Positions 1-6,231 of a stretch of 11,284 nt of DNA are shown here, one piece after another (the stretch's first letter is position 1; each line of letters starts with the position of its first letter). The stretch is from Rhodospirillaceae bacterium (GTDB lineage Bacteria; Pseudomonadota; Alphaproteobacteria; Rhodospirillales; 2-02-FULL-58-16): the NCBI GenBank assembly GCA_030623425.1, contig JAUXMA010000019.1, positions 1 to 11,284 of the forward strand, given 5' to 3'. Below the pieces are notes generated by a model. It worked only from the letters and a program-made list of their open reading frames with translations. It searched no databases and was not told the origin of the DNA. The translations under genes were made by a program, and so were the position numbers.

Positions 1-83
1 ATTCCCCGCGCATCGAATCGGATGACGCCGATCTTTTCGAGTCGTTGCCGGCGGTCAACGCTTGGATGGGAATTTTTTTCCAT
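1..83 (-). CDS. N-terminal fragment of an unidentified protein (runs off left edge)
   Basis: Reading leftward from an ATG at 83, the frame is open for 27 codons to the window edge, starting MEKNSHPSVDRRQRLEKIG. A good ribosome binding site (GGAGAA) lies about 4 bases before this ATG, on the minus strand at about 88-93. The fragment is hydrophilic and basic, with no signal peptide or membrane segment. I do not recognise the family. It is divergent from pcm, so the gap from 84 should carry promoters for both. Support is the start codon, the binding site and the open frame only. The short length leaves real doubt. Confidence 0.5.
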   Translation of the reverse strand, partial: MEKNSHPSVDRRQRLEKIGVIRFDARG

Positions 84-166
84 CTGTTCTCCGTAACCCT
101 GCTTAAAGAGGCTATCCGAATAACTGTTGGATCGGTGAAAAAGCGCTCCCGCGGCAGACAACTGTG

Positions 167-195
167 TTGAACGCCTCGAACAAATGTTAATCTAT
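167..195 (+). promoter_or_regulatory. possible pcm promoter
   Basis: TTGAAC at 167-172 resembles a -35 box. About 16-17 bases downstream lies an A/T-rich AATCTAT (189-195) that could be a weak -10. If used, transcription would begin near 202, downstream of the ATG at 194, which favours a later pcm start. The match is poor and the call is inference. Confidence 0.2.
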
Positions 196-235
196 GGGGC
201 GAGGGAATTTTGCAGTCGCATTGATGGGCTACGCT

Positions 236-904
236 ATGAACGAAGAGCAACATCAATCCTTGCGTCAGCAGATGATGCAGGTGATATCGATCTACGTAGA
301 GCACGCCAGCAACGAGATCGGCAAAGAGCGATTGGATTCTCGCGTCAAGGAAGTCAGCGGCAACGTTCCCCGGCATGAATTCGTGCCGTGCGAAATGCGG
401 TCTTATGCCTATTTCGATGGGCCGCTGCCCATCGGCTACGAGAAAACGATCTCGCAGCCTTTCATGGTCGCGTTGATGACAGATCTCCTTGAAGTCGATG
501 AGGGAAACACCGTCCTCGAGGTCGGCACCGGTCTCGGTTACCATGCGGCGATTTTGGCTGGGCTGGCGAGGAAAGTCTTCACCGTCGAGATCGTCGAGGA
601 ATTGGCCGTACAGGCTAAAAAGAACTTGCGCCGGCTTGGATACGACAACATCGAAATGAAGGTGGGCAACGGCTCTACGGGTTGGCCCGAACATGCTCCT
701 TTCGACAACATCCTGGTCGCGGCGGCCCCCGAGATTATTCCCCCATCGCTCATCAATCAGCTCAAACCCGGAGGTAAAATGGTCGTCCCGGCGGGAATTG
801 TCGATGCCCAGCAACTGATGTTGGTGGAAAAAAGCGACACCGGCAAACTGTCAACAAAGGAGATCATTCCGGTGAGGTTCAGCCCACTGGAGGTCATCAA
901 CTGA
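236..904 (+). CDS. pcm: protein-L-isoaspartate O-methyltransferase
   Basis: Cytoplasmic repair enzyme that methylates isoaspartyl residues of damaged proteins with S-adenosylmethionine, allowing their return to normal aspartate. With the start at 236 it has 222 residues (E. coli Pcm has 208). Visible family motifs are VPRHEFVP (about 44-51), the PLPIGYEKTISQP segment (63-75), the SAM-binding motif VLEVGTGLGY (93-102), GWPEHAPFD (149-157) and LKPGGKMVVP. Two departures from the usual consensus are seen: IGYEKTISQP where most have IGxGQTISQP, and GNG (144-146) where GDG is common. The start is uncertain: in-frame ATGs lie at 194, 224 and 236, and none has a clear Shine-Dalgarno. I chose 236 because homologues begin near there. 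The gene looks less GC-rich than its neighbours (for example 28 G/C in 601-660). It stands alone, converging on nifJ. Confidence 0.93.
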   Translation: MNEEQHQSLRQQMMQVISIYVEHASNEIGKERLDSRVKEVSGNVPRHEFVPCEMRSYAYFDGPLPIGYEKTISQPFMVALMTDLLEVDEGNTVLEVGTGLGYHAAILAGLARKVFTVEIVEELAVQAKKNLRRLGYDNIEMKVGNGSTGWPEHAPFDNILVAAAPEIIPPSLINQLKPGGKMVVPAGIVDAQQLMLVEKSDTGKLSTKEIIPVRFSPLEVIN

Positions 905-914
905 CCGCCAAAAC

Positions 915-939
915 GCCGCCGAGCGGCTTACTCGGCGGC
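915..939. terminator. shared pcm/nifJ hairpin terminator
   Basis: A perfect 9-bp stem, GCCGCCGAG (915-923) and CTCGGCGGC (931-939), encloses a 7-base loop. Rightward it is followed by TTT, and leftward by GTTTTGG, so it could end transcription of both convergent genes, though both T-tracts are short. The nifJ stop codon (928-930) sits in the loop and the right arm encodes the last nifJ codons. Confidence 0.6.
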
Positions 940-3900
940 TTTCCTGGCGCCGCCCTCGGCGGCAGCCTCGATTTCCTCGGCGGGCATCGCTACTTCGGCC
1001 AGTTTTTCATAGACGGCGCGGCGGTGCCTGAGGTTGCTTTCAGCCGCCTTCAGGAGTTTCCGATAGAGGTCGGGATCGCGCCGTTTGACGATGCTGAAAC
1101 GGTTCTCGAAAGAGAGGTAGTCGCCGAGCGGCCGCGAAGGCGGCTTGCCGTCCAGTTTCAACGGCTTGCCGCCGGCGTTCAGGCGCCTGGGATCATAGCG
1201 GTAAAGCATCCAATAGCCCGTTTCCACCGCCAGTTTCATATGGTCCAGCTCGTCGGCCAAATCGTAGCCGTGCTCGATGCATGGCGAATAGGCGATGACC
1301 AACGACGGGCCGTCGTAGGATTCGGCCTCCTGCAAAGCTTTCACGGTCTGTCCGTCGCTGGCGCCGAAAGCGATGGAAGCCACATAGGCGTGTCCATAGG
1401 CCATCGCCATTAACCCTAAGTCCTTTTTCGGCGAGACCTTGCCGGCGGTGGCGAACTTGGCCACCGCCCCGAGAGCCGTCGCCTTCGACTGCTGGCCGCC
1501 GGTGTTTGAATAGACCTCGGTATCCAACACCAGGATGTTGATGTCGCGGCCGGAGGCGAGGATGTGGTCGAGTCCGCCATAACCGATGTCATAGGCCCAG
1601 CCATCGCCTCCGATAACCCAGACGTTCTTCCTGACCAGATAATCGGCGATCTGGTCAAGCCGCCGCGCTTCGGCGCTGTCGATGCCGGCGAGCTCGCCAC
1701 GCAACGTCTCGACGCGCCGGCGCTGGGCGATGATTGCCGTTTCGTCGGACTGCTCGGCGGTGACGATCCCGTCGACCAGGGCGGCGTCCAGATCCGGCGC
1801 CAACCGGCGCAGCAGTTCCTTGGCATGTTCGAAATGGCGGTCGATGGCCAGGCGGAAGCCGAAGCCGAACTCGGCGTTATCCTCGAACAAGGAATTGGAC
1901 CAAGCCGGGCCGCGGCCCTCGCTGTTGGTCGTGTAAGGCGTGGTCGGCAGGTTGCCGCCGTAGATGGACGAGCAACCGGTGGCGTTGGCGATCACCGTGC
2001 GGTCGCCGAAAAGCTGAGTGACCAGCTTGATATACGGGGTCTCGCCGCATCCCAAACAGGCGCCCGAGAACTCTATCAAGGGGTCAACGAACTGCGTCAT
2101 CTTGAGAGTCGGCCCGAGCTTGGCGCGGTCGACTTCCGGCAGTTCCAGGAAGAAGTCCCACTTTTCCCGCTCGCGGTCGCGCAACGGCGGCTGTGCTTGC
2201 ATCTCCAGCGACAGGCGTTGGGGATCTTTCTTGTCCTTGCCCGGACAGACGCGGACACAAAGGGTGCATCCGGTGCAGTCCTCGGGCGCCACCTGGAGAA
2301 CATACCTGGCTTCGCCGAACTCCTTGCCTTTGTAGTCCATCGACTGGAAAGCGGCGGGCGCCCCGTCCAGGTCCGCCGGGGTGGCGACCTTGACGCGGAT
2401 GGCGGCGTGGGGACAGACCAGGGTGCACTTGTTGCACTGGATGCAGAGTTCGGGAATCCACACCGGGATTTCCGTGGCCAGACTGCGCTTTTCCCATTTG
2501 GCGGTACCCAGCGGCCAGGTCCCATCCACCGGGAAGGCACTGACCGGCAGCAAATCCCCTTGCCCCGACAGCATCATCGCCGTCACTCTCTTAACGAAGT
2601 CGGGCGCCTGCTTGGGAACGATGGGCGGCAGGTCGCGCGTCGCCGTCGCCTGTTCCGGGACCGTCACCTCTTCGAGATGCGCCAAGGCCTGGTCCACCGC
2701 CGCGAAGTTGCTTTGCAGCACCTTTTCGCTTTTGTGGCCGTATGTCTTGTTGATCGCATCCTTGATGGCGGCGATCGCCCGGCCGCGCTCGAGGACGTTG
2801 GAAATGGCGAAGAAACAAGTCTGCATGATGGTGTTGATGCGTTTGCCCATGCCGGTCTTGTCGGCTACCTGTTGGGCGTCGATGACGTAAAACTTGAGTT
2901 TCATGTCGATAATCCGCCGCTGCACCGTCCGCGGCAGCTTGTCCCAAACCTCGTCCTTGCCGTAAGGCGCGTTCAGCAGAAACGTTCCCCCCGGCGAGGC
3001 GTACTTGATGACATCGACCTTATCGAGGAAAGAGAATTGGTGGCAGGCCAGGAATTCGGCTTGACTGATCAGGTAGGGGGACTTGATGGGTTTGGGGCAG
3101 AAACGCAGATGGGAAATGGTGACGGCGCCGGCTTTCTTGGAATCGAAGACAAAATAGCCCTGGGCGTGAAAATCCGTGTTGGCGGCGATGATCTTGATGG
3201 AGTTCTTGTTGGCGCCGACGGTGCCGTCCGAACCGAGGCCGAAGAAAACGGCACGGGTAAGACCGCTGTGTTTCACCCTGAAGGAGTCGTCGACGGGCAA
3301 GGACAAGCCGCTGACGTCATCGGTGATGCCGACGGTGAAATGACGCTTAGGCGTGTCGCGGTCCAGTTCATCGAACACCGCCTTGACCATGGCCGGAGTG
3401 AATTCCTTCGACGCCAAACCGTAGCGCCCACCGATGATCAGCGGCTCCCGGGCCGCCGGCCGCAGGCCGGCGGCCTTGGCTTCGCCCAAGGCGGCGATCA
3501 CGTCCTGATAAAGCGGCTCGCCCACGGCGCCCGGCTCCTTGCAGCGGTCCATGACGGCGATGGCGCGCACCGAAAGCGGTAGCTGGGCGACAAAATGGTC
3601 GATCGAAAACGGCCGATAGAGGCGTACCTTGAGGACGCCTACCTTGTCGCTGCCGCGGTTCAGCGCGGCGGCGGTTTCCTCGGCGGTTTCGCCTCCCGAG
3701 GCCATGATGACGATGACCTTCTCGGCTTCGGGGTGGCCAACGTAGTCGAACAAGTTATAGTGACGGCCGGTCAAGCCGGCGAACCTGTCCATGACCTCCT
3801 GAACAAGCACCGGGCAGGCGTCGTAAAAGGGATTGCGCGCCTCCTGCATCTGGAAAAAGGTATCCGGGTTCTGCGACGAGCCGCGCAGGACCGGATGGTC

Positions 3901-4533
3901 GGGCGTCAACGCCCGGCGGCGATGAGCGGCCACCAAATCCTCGTCGATCATGGCGCCTAAGTCGTCCTCCGAAAGCTCCTCGATCTTGGCAATCTCGTGG
4001 GAGGTGCGAAAACCGTCGAAGAAGTGCAGCATGGGCACGCGTGATTGCAAGCTCGCCGCCTGCCCGATGCAGGCGAAGTCGTGCGCCTCCTGCACCGAGC
4101 CCGCGGCCAGCATGGCGACGCCGGTCTGCCGGCAAGCCATGACGTCGGAATGGTCGCCAAAAATAGACAATGCATGGCTGGCCACCGTGCGCGCCGAAAC
4201 GTGCAGGCAAAACGAGGTCAATTCGCCGGCGATCTTGTAAAGATTGGGGATCATCAGAAGAAGACCCTGCGAAGAGGTGAAGGTGGTGGTCAGCGCCCCG
4301 CTTTGCAAAGCCCCGTGAACCGCCCCGGCGGCGCCCGCTTCCGACTGCATTTCGACGACCTCGGGAACGATGCCCCAGATGTTCTTGCGCCCCTGGGCCG
4401 ATCGTTCGTCGGCCAGCTCCCCCATGGCCGACGACGGAGTGATCGGATAAATGGCGATCACCTCGTTGATCCGGTGCGCAACCAGGGACGCCGCCTCGTT
4501 GCCATCAACGGTGATCATGCGCTGATTCGCCAT
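928..4533 (-). CDS. nifJ: pyruvate:ferredoxin (flavodoxin) oxidoreductase, homodimeric single-chain type
   Basis: Cytoplasmic iron-sulfur/thiamine enzyme that splits pyruvate with CoA into acetyl-CoA and CO2 and passes electrons to ferredoxin or flavodoxin. About 1201 residues, close to the usual 1170-1230. Domains in order: N-terminal pyrimidine-binding half with YPITPSSAMGE; middle CoA-side region (GLGSDGTVGANK near 432); two 4Fe-4S motifs, CIQCNKCTLVCP (697-708) and CTGCTLCVRVCP (753-764); and the C-terminal TPP domain with CLGCGE (826-831), ATGCSS and GGDGWAYDIGYGG. The four cysteines expected to hold the proximal cluster (826, 829, 854, 1085) keep the spacing 3, 25 and 231 that I recall for Desulfovibrio africanus. 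Start choice: an ATG at 4533 has GGAG 9 bases upstream, whereas the frame can be extended to a TTG at 4554 whose binding site is too close. It is monocistronic and divergent from dacC. The name nifJ reflects the family; no nif genes are nearby, so a role in nitrogen fixation is not shown. Confidence 0.97.
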   Translation of the reverse strand: MANQRMITVDGNEAASLVAHRINEVIAIYPITPSSAMGELADERSAQGRKNIWGIVPEVVEMQSEAGAAGAVHGALQSGALTTTFTSSQGLLLMIPNLYKIAGELTSFCLHVSARTVASHALSIFGDHSDVMACRQTGVAMLAAGSVQEAHDFACIGQAASLQSRVPMLHFFDGFRTSHEIAKIEELSEDDLGAMIDEDLVAAHRRRALTPDHPVLRGSSQNPDTFFQMQEARNPFYDACPVLVQEVMDRFAGLTGRHYNLFDYVGHPEAEKVIVIMASGGETAEETAAALNRGSDKVGVLKVRLYRPFSIDHFVAQLPLSVRAIAVMDRCKEPGAVGEPLYQDVIAALGEAKAAGLRPAAREPLIIGGRYGLASKEFTPAMVKAVFDELDRDTPKRHFTVGITDDVSGLSLPVDDSFRVKHSGLTRAVFFGLGSDGTVGANKNSIKIIAANTDFHAQGYFVFDSKKAGAVTISHLRFCPKPIKSPYLISQAEFLACHQFSFLDKVDVIKYASPGGTFLLNAPYGKDEVWDKLPRTVQRRIIDMKLKFYVIDAQQVADKTGMGKRINTIMQTCFFAISNVLERGRAIAAIKDAINKTYGHKSEKVLQSNFAAVDQALAHLEEVTVPEQATATRDLPPIVPKQAPDFVKRVTAMMLSGQGDLLPVSAFPVDGTWPLGTAKWEKRSLATEIPVWIPELCIQCNKCTLVCPHAAIRVKVATPADLDGAPAAFQSMDYKGKEFGEARYVLQVAPEDCTGCTLCVRVCPGKDKKDPQRLSLEMQAQPPLRDREREKWDFFLELPEVDRAKLGPTLKMTQFVDPLIEFSGACLGCGETPYIKLVTQLFGDRTVIANATGCSSIYGGNLPTTPYTTNSEGRGPAWSNSLFEDNAEFGFGFRLAIDRHFEHAKELLRRLAPDLDAALVDGIVTAEQSDETAIIAQRRRVETLRGELAGIDSAEARRLDQIADYLVRKNVWVIGGDGWAYDIGYGGLDHILASGRDINILVLDTEVYSNTGGQQSKATALGAVAKFATAGKVSPKKDLGLMAMAYGHAYVASIAFGASDGQTVKALQEAESYDGPSLVIAYSPCIEHGYDLADELDHMKLAVETGYWMLYRYDPRRLNAGGKPLKLDGKPPSRPLGDYLSFENRFSIVKRRDPDLYRKLLKAAESNLRHRRAVYEKLAEVAMPAEEIEAAAEGGARKAAE

Positions 4534-4551
4534 GTGAGACATCTCCAATGT

Positions 4552-4581
4552 CAAACCTCTCCACCCATGCCAAACCTCTCC
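4552..4581 (-). repeat. direct repeat GGAGAGGTTTG, two copies 19 bases apart
   Basis: On the minus strand, GGAGAGGTTTG occurs at 4581-4571 and again at 4562-4552, just before the nifJ start. The copy nearer the gene continues as GGAGAGGTTTGACA. Both resemble ribosome binding sites but are badly spaced for the chosen ATG. They could be a regulator site, a local duplication or chance. Confidence 0.5.
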
Positions 4582-4583
4582 GT

Positions 4584-4599
4584 GTTTAGGCGCCTAAAC
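4584..4599. promoter_or_regulatory. perfect 16-bp palindrome in nifJ leader, possible operator
   Basis: GTTTAGGCGCCTAAAC equals its own reverse complement over all 16 bases and lies about 50 bases upstream of the nifJ ATG. With no loop bases it is better read as a binding site for a dimeric regulator than as an RNA hairpin. The regulator is unknown. If the candidate promoter at 4657-4686 is real, the site is downstream of it, where binding would block transcription. Confidence 0.45.
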
Positions 4600-4656
4600 C
4601 GGAAGTTCCCGATGGATTCGGGCAGGTTTTTTGAAAAAATTCTCTGGCTTTGATTC

Positions 4657-4686
4657 AGTATAGCATCGAAAGGCCAGCGGAGCCAA
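4657..4686 (-). promoter_or_regulatory. candidate nifJ promoter
   Basis: On the minus strand, TTGGCT (4686-4681) and TATACT (4662-4657) are separated by 18 bases. The -10 matches the sigma-70 consensus at 5 of 6 positions and the -35 at 4 of 6. This would give a leader of about 115 bases before nifJ that includes the 16-bp palindrome and the GGAGAGG repeats. Confidence 0.35.
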
Positions 4687-4825
4687 ATTGACGGCGTTTT
4701 CGCCTCGATTCCCGCCCCCGGCGCCGCTCCAAGGAGCCGGCGGAACCCGCCAAGCTCGCTGACGGAACCGCCAAATATTTTTTGCTAATATGTTGTAATG
4801 AATTAAGGAATCATTCGAGGCATAT

Positions 4826-4853
4826 TAACCTTTTGTTATAAAAGCGAAGGTTA
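4826..4853 (+). promoter_or_regulatory. extended -10 promoter framed by an inverted repeat, probable dacC promoter
   Basis: TGTTATAAA (4834-4842) fits an extended -10 element (TG, one base, TATAAA). No good -35 lies 17 bases upstream (TTCGAG at 4814-4819), as is often tolerated with extended -10 boxes. The arms TAACCTT (4826-4832) and AAGGTTA (4847-4853) form a perfect 7-bp inverted repeat with a 14-base spacer centred on the -10, where a repressor would block polymerase. Confidence 0.4.
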
Positions 4854-4864
4854 GTTAGAAAGGT

Positions 4865-4906
4865 CCCGGGACGATGGGCTCGGGACGATGGGCTCGGGAC
4901 GATGGG
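4865..4906 (+). repeat. three tandem copies of a 14-bp unit
   Basis: The unit CTCGGGACGATGGG occurs three times head to tail (4865-4878, 4879-4892, 4893-4906). The first copy differs at one base (CCCGGG). The array lies between the candidate promoter and the dacC start, so it is probably transcribed in the leader. Perfect short units suggest recent slippage and possible length variation among strains. Confidence 0.9.
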
Positions 4907-5008
4907 AATGAGCGGTTGGGAGCCGCGAATAACATCTTGAGGCGAGGCAGCGATTTTGTGTAATTTCGCCTATGCCACATGGGGTCAAGCCCGAAACGGG
5001 CGGAAATT

Positions 5009-5014
5009 GAGGGG
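5009..5014 (+). promoter_or_regulatory. ribosome binding site deciding the dacC start
   Basis: GAGGGG lies 7 bases before the TTG at 5022. A rival GAGG (4944-4947) lies 8 bases before an in-frame TTG at 4956. The 5022 start is preferred because it puts the signal peptide at a normal distance from the N-terminus. Confidence 0.55.
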
Positions 5015-5021
5015 AACAATC

Positions 5022-6203
5022 TTGGCGGCTGCGTCGGAGAATCTGGCGAGGCGGAACGGGTTTAGCCGTTCCCGCCTGCTTTGCTTGCTCGTTTTCATCA
5101 TCGTCTCGCCAATTTTGTTCGCCCATCCGGGAGACGCCAAATACGCCTCGATAGTCATCGACGGCCAAAGCGGGCGCGTTCTTCACGCGGTCAACGCCGA
5201 CACCCTCAATTATCCGGCTTCCCTGACCAAGATGATGACCCTTTACTTGCTTTTCGAGGCATTGAAACAGGGCCGCCTGACCCTCGACAGCGACCTCAAG
5301 GTGTCCGCCCGCGCCACCCGCCAGCCGGCGTCCAGGTTGGGATTGCGCAAAGGTCGGACGATCACGGTCAAGCAAGCGATCCTGGCGATAGTCACCAAAT
5401 CGGCGAACGACGTCGCCACGGTGATCGCCGAATCGCTGGCCCGCAACGAACGCAATTTCGCCCTGCTGATGACCGCCAAGGCGCGCCAGATCGGCATGCG
5501 GCAGACGACGTTTCGCAACGCCTCGGGTCTTCACCATCGCGGCCAGTTGTCGACGGCAAGGGACATGTCGACCCTGGCCAGGAGGCTGTTGTTGGATTTC
5601 CCCCATTACTACCAATTTTTCTCGACGATGGACTTCACCTATGGCGGTGTCAGGCACCGAAACCACAACAAGCTTCTCACCACCTATCAAGGCGCCGACG
5701 GCATCAAGACCGGCTACATCCGGGCTTCCGGCTACAACCTGGCGGCCTCGGCCCAACGCAACGGCAGGCGGCTGATCGGCGTCGTCTTCGGCGGCCGTTC
5801 GCCGAAAGCGCGTAACCGCCACATGGCCAAGCTTCTCAGCAAAGGCTTCCGCCTGAGCGCGCCGGCAAGGTTGGCGTCAACTGGCTTACCGCCGCAAGGA
5901 CGTTTGCCCAAAACCGGGGGTTCACGGCGATCCTACCACCAGTGGGGCATCCAGGTCGGCGCCTACAAGCGCTTTTCCCCGGCCTACAAAATCGCCCGCA
6001 AGGCGGTGGAAAAAGCGCCCACGCTGCTCGCCCAAGGCACCATCAAAGTCGTCCCCTTAAGACGGCGCAAAGGCAAGTCCCTTTACCTCGGGCGCATCCT
6101 CGGTATCAGCAAGACACAAGCCTACAAGGCCTGTCGCATTCTCAGGCGGCGGAAAATCGACTGTATGGAACTGAGGATGAAAAAAAAGCGGGCGGTTGGC
6201 TAA
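5022..6203 (+). CDS. D-alanyl-D-alanine carboxypeptidase (peptidase S11) with C-terminal SPOR domain
   Basis: Periplasmic penicillin-binding protein that removes the terminal D-alanine of peptidoglycan pentapeptides. From the TTG at 5022 it has 393 residues. An arginine-containing N-terminus and the hydrophobic stretch LLCLLVFIIVSPILFA (about 19-34) form a signal peptide, with likely cleavage near GDA|KY. All three catalytic motifs are present: SLTK (67-70), SAN (127-129) and KTG (229-231). The PBP5-type C-terminal beta domain and amphipathic anchor are not evident. Instead, about residues 307-385 (WGIQVGAYKRFSPAYKIA to KIDCMEL) resemble a SPOR domain, which binds denuded glycan strands at division sites. 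This layout is common in alphaproteobacteria. The tail is very basic (MKKKRAVG). There is no ATG near the N-terminus; all usable starts are TTG. A dacC/dacA-type name would fit, but the exact paralogue cannot be set. Confidence 0.92.
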   Translation: MAAASENLARRNGFSRSRLLCLLVFIIVSPILFAHPGDAKYASIVIDGQSGRVLHAVNADTLNYPASLTKMMTLYLLFEALKQGRLTLDSDLKVSARATRQPASRLGLRKGRTITVKQAILAIVTKSANDVATVIAESLARNERNFALLMTAKARQIGMRQTTFRNASGLHHRGQLSTARDMSTLARRLLLDFPHYYQFFSTMDFTYGGVRHRNHNKLLTTYQGADGIKTGYIRASGYNLAASAQRNGRRLIGVVFGGRSPKARNRHMAKLLSKGFRLSAPARLASTGLPPQGRLPKTGGSRRSYHQWGIQVGAYKRFSPAYKIARKAVEKAPTLLAQGTIKVVPLRRRKGKSLYLGRILGISKTQAYKACRILRRRKIDCMELRMKKKRAVG

Positions 6204-6216
6204 CCGTTGAACGCCC
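6180..6216 (-). terminator. intrinsic terminator of the cyclotransferase-like gene, inside the dacC 3' end
   Basis: Leftward, a GC-rich hairpin is followed by eight T's (complement of the A-run 6180-6187). Possible stems are GGGCG (6190-6194) with CGCCC (6212-6216), or CGGTT (6193-6197) with AACCG (6202-6206) around a 4-base loop. The T-run is formed by the dacC lysine codons near its stop. Rightward, the same hairpin is followed by TTTT at 6222-6225, so it may also serve dacC weakly. Confidence 0.6.
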
Positions 6217-6231
6217 AGCCGTTTTCGTCCC

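Larger units (their letters stand above)
4534..5021. other. divergent intergenic region between nifJ and dacC
   Basis: No convincing gene is found in these 488 bases. From left to right they hold the nifJ ribosome binding site and leader repeats, a 16-bp palindrome, a candidate nifJ promoter, a GC-rich part with small hairpins such as GGCGTTTTCGCC (about 4693-4704), an A/T-rich part (about 4773-4860) with a candidate dacC promoter, a 14-bp tandem repeat, and the dacC leader. It is unusually long and structured for this otherwise compact window. Confidence 0.7.

Noticed and set aside
1564..3582. 672-codon open frame on the plus strand opposite nifJ
   Set aside because: It lies wholly antisense to a clearly identified gene, has low-complexity Arg/Gly/Val-rich content with no motif, and is typical of stop-poor antisense frames in GC-rich DNA.
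4549..4554. Perfect TTGACA before nifJ on the minus strand
   Set aside because: A -10 box at normal spacing would fall inside nifJ after its start codon, so this is unlikely to be its -35.
4649..4672. TTGAT...ATCGAA resembling an FNR box near nifJ
   Set aside because: The half-sites are 10 bases apart instead of 4, and the second is imperfect (ATCGA).
4662..4677. Sigma-54-like TGGC...TGC upstream of nifJ (minus strand)
   Set aside because: The GG and GC are separated by 9 bases, not the 10 required for sigma-54 promoters, and no NifA site (TGT-N10-ACA) was found.
4956..5021. 22-residue N-terminal extension of the carboxypeptidase from TTG 4956
   Set aside because: It has a plausible GAGG site, but it would put about 40 residues before the signal peptide core. 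TTG 5022 with GAGGGG is more typical.
4851..5822. 323-codon open frame on the minus strand opposite dacC
   Set aside because: Antisense to a gene with all three peptidase S11 motifs. Its last codons only translate the tandem repeat and leader.
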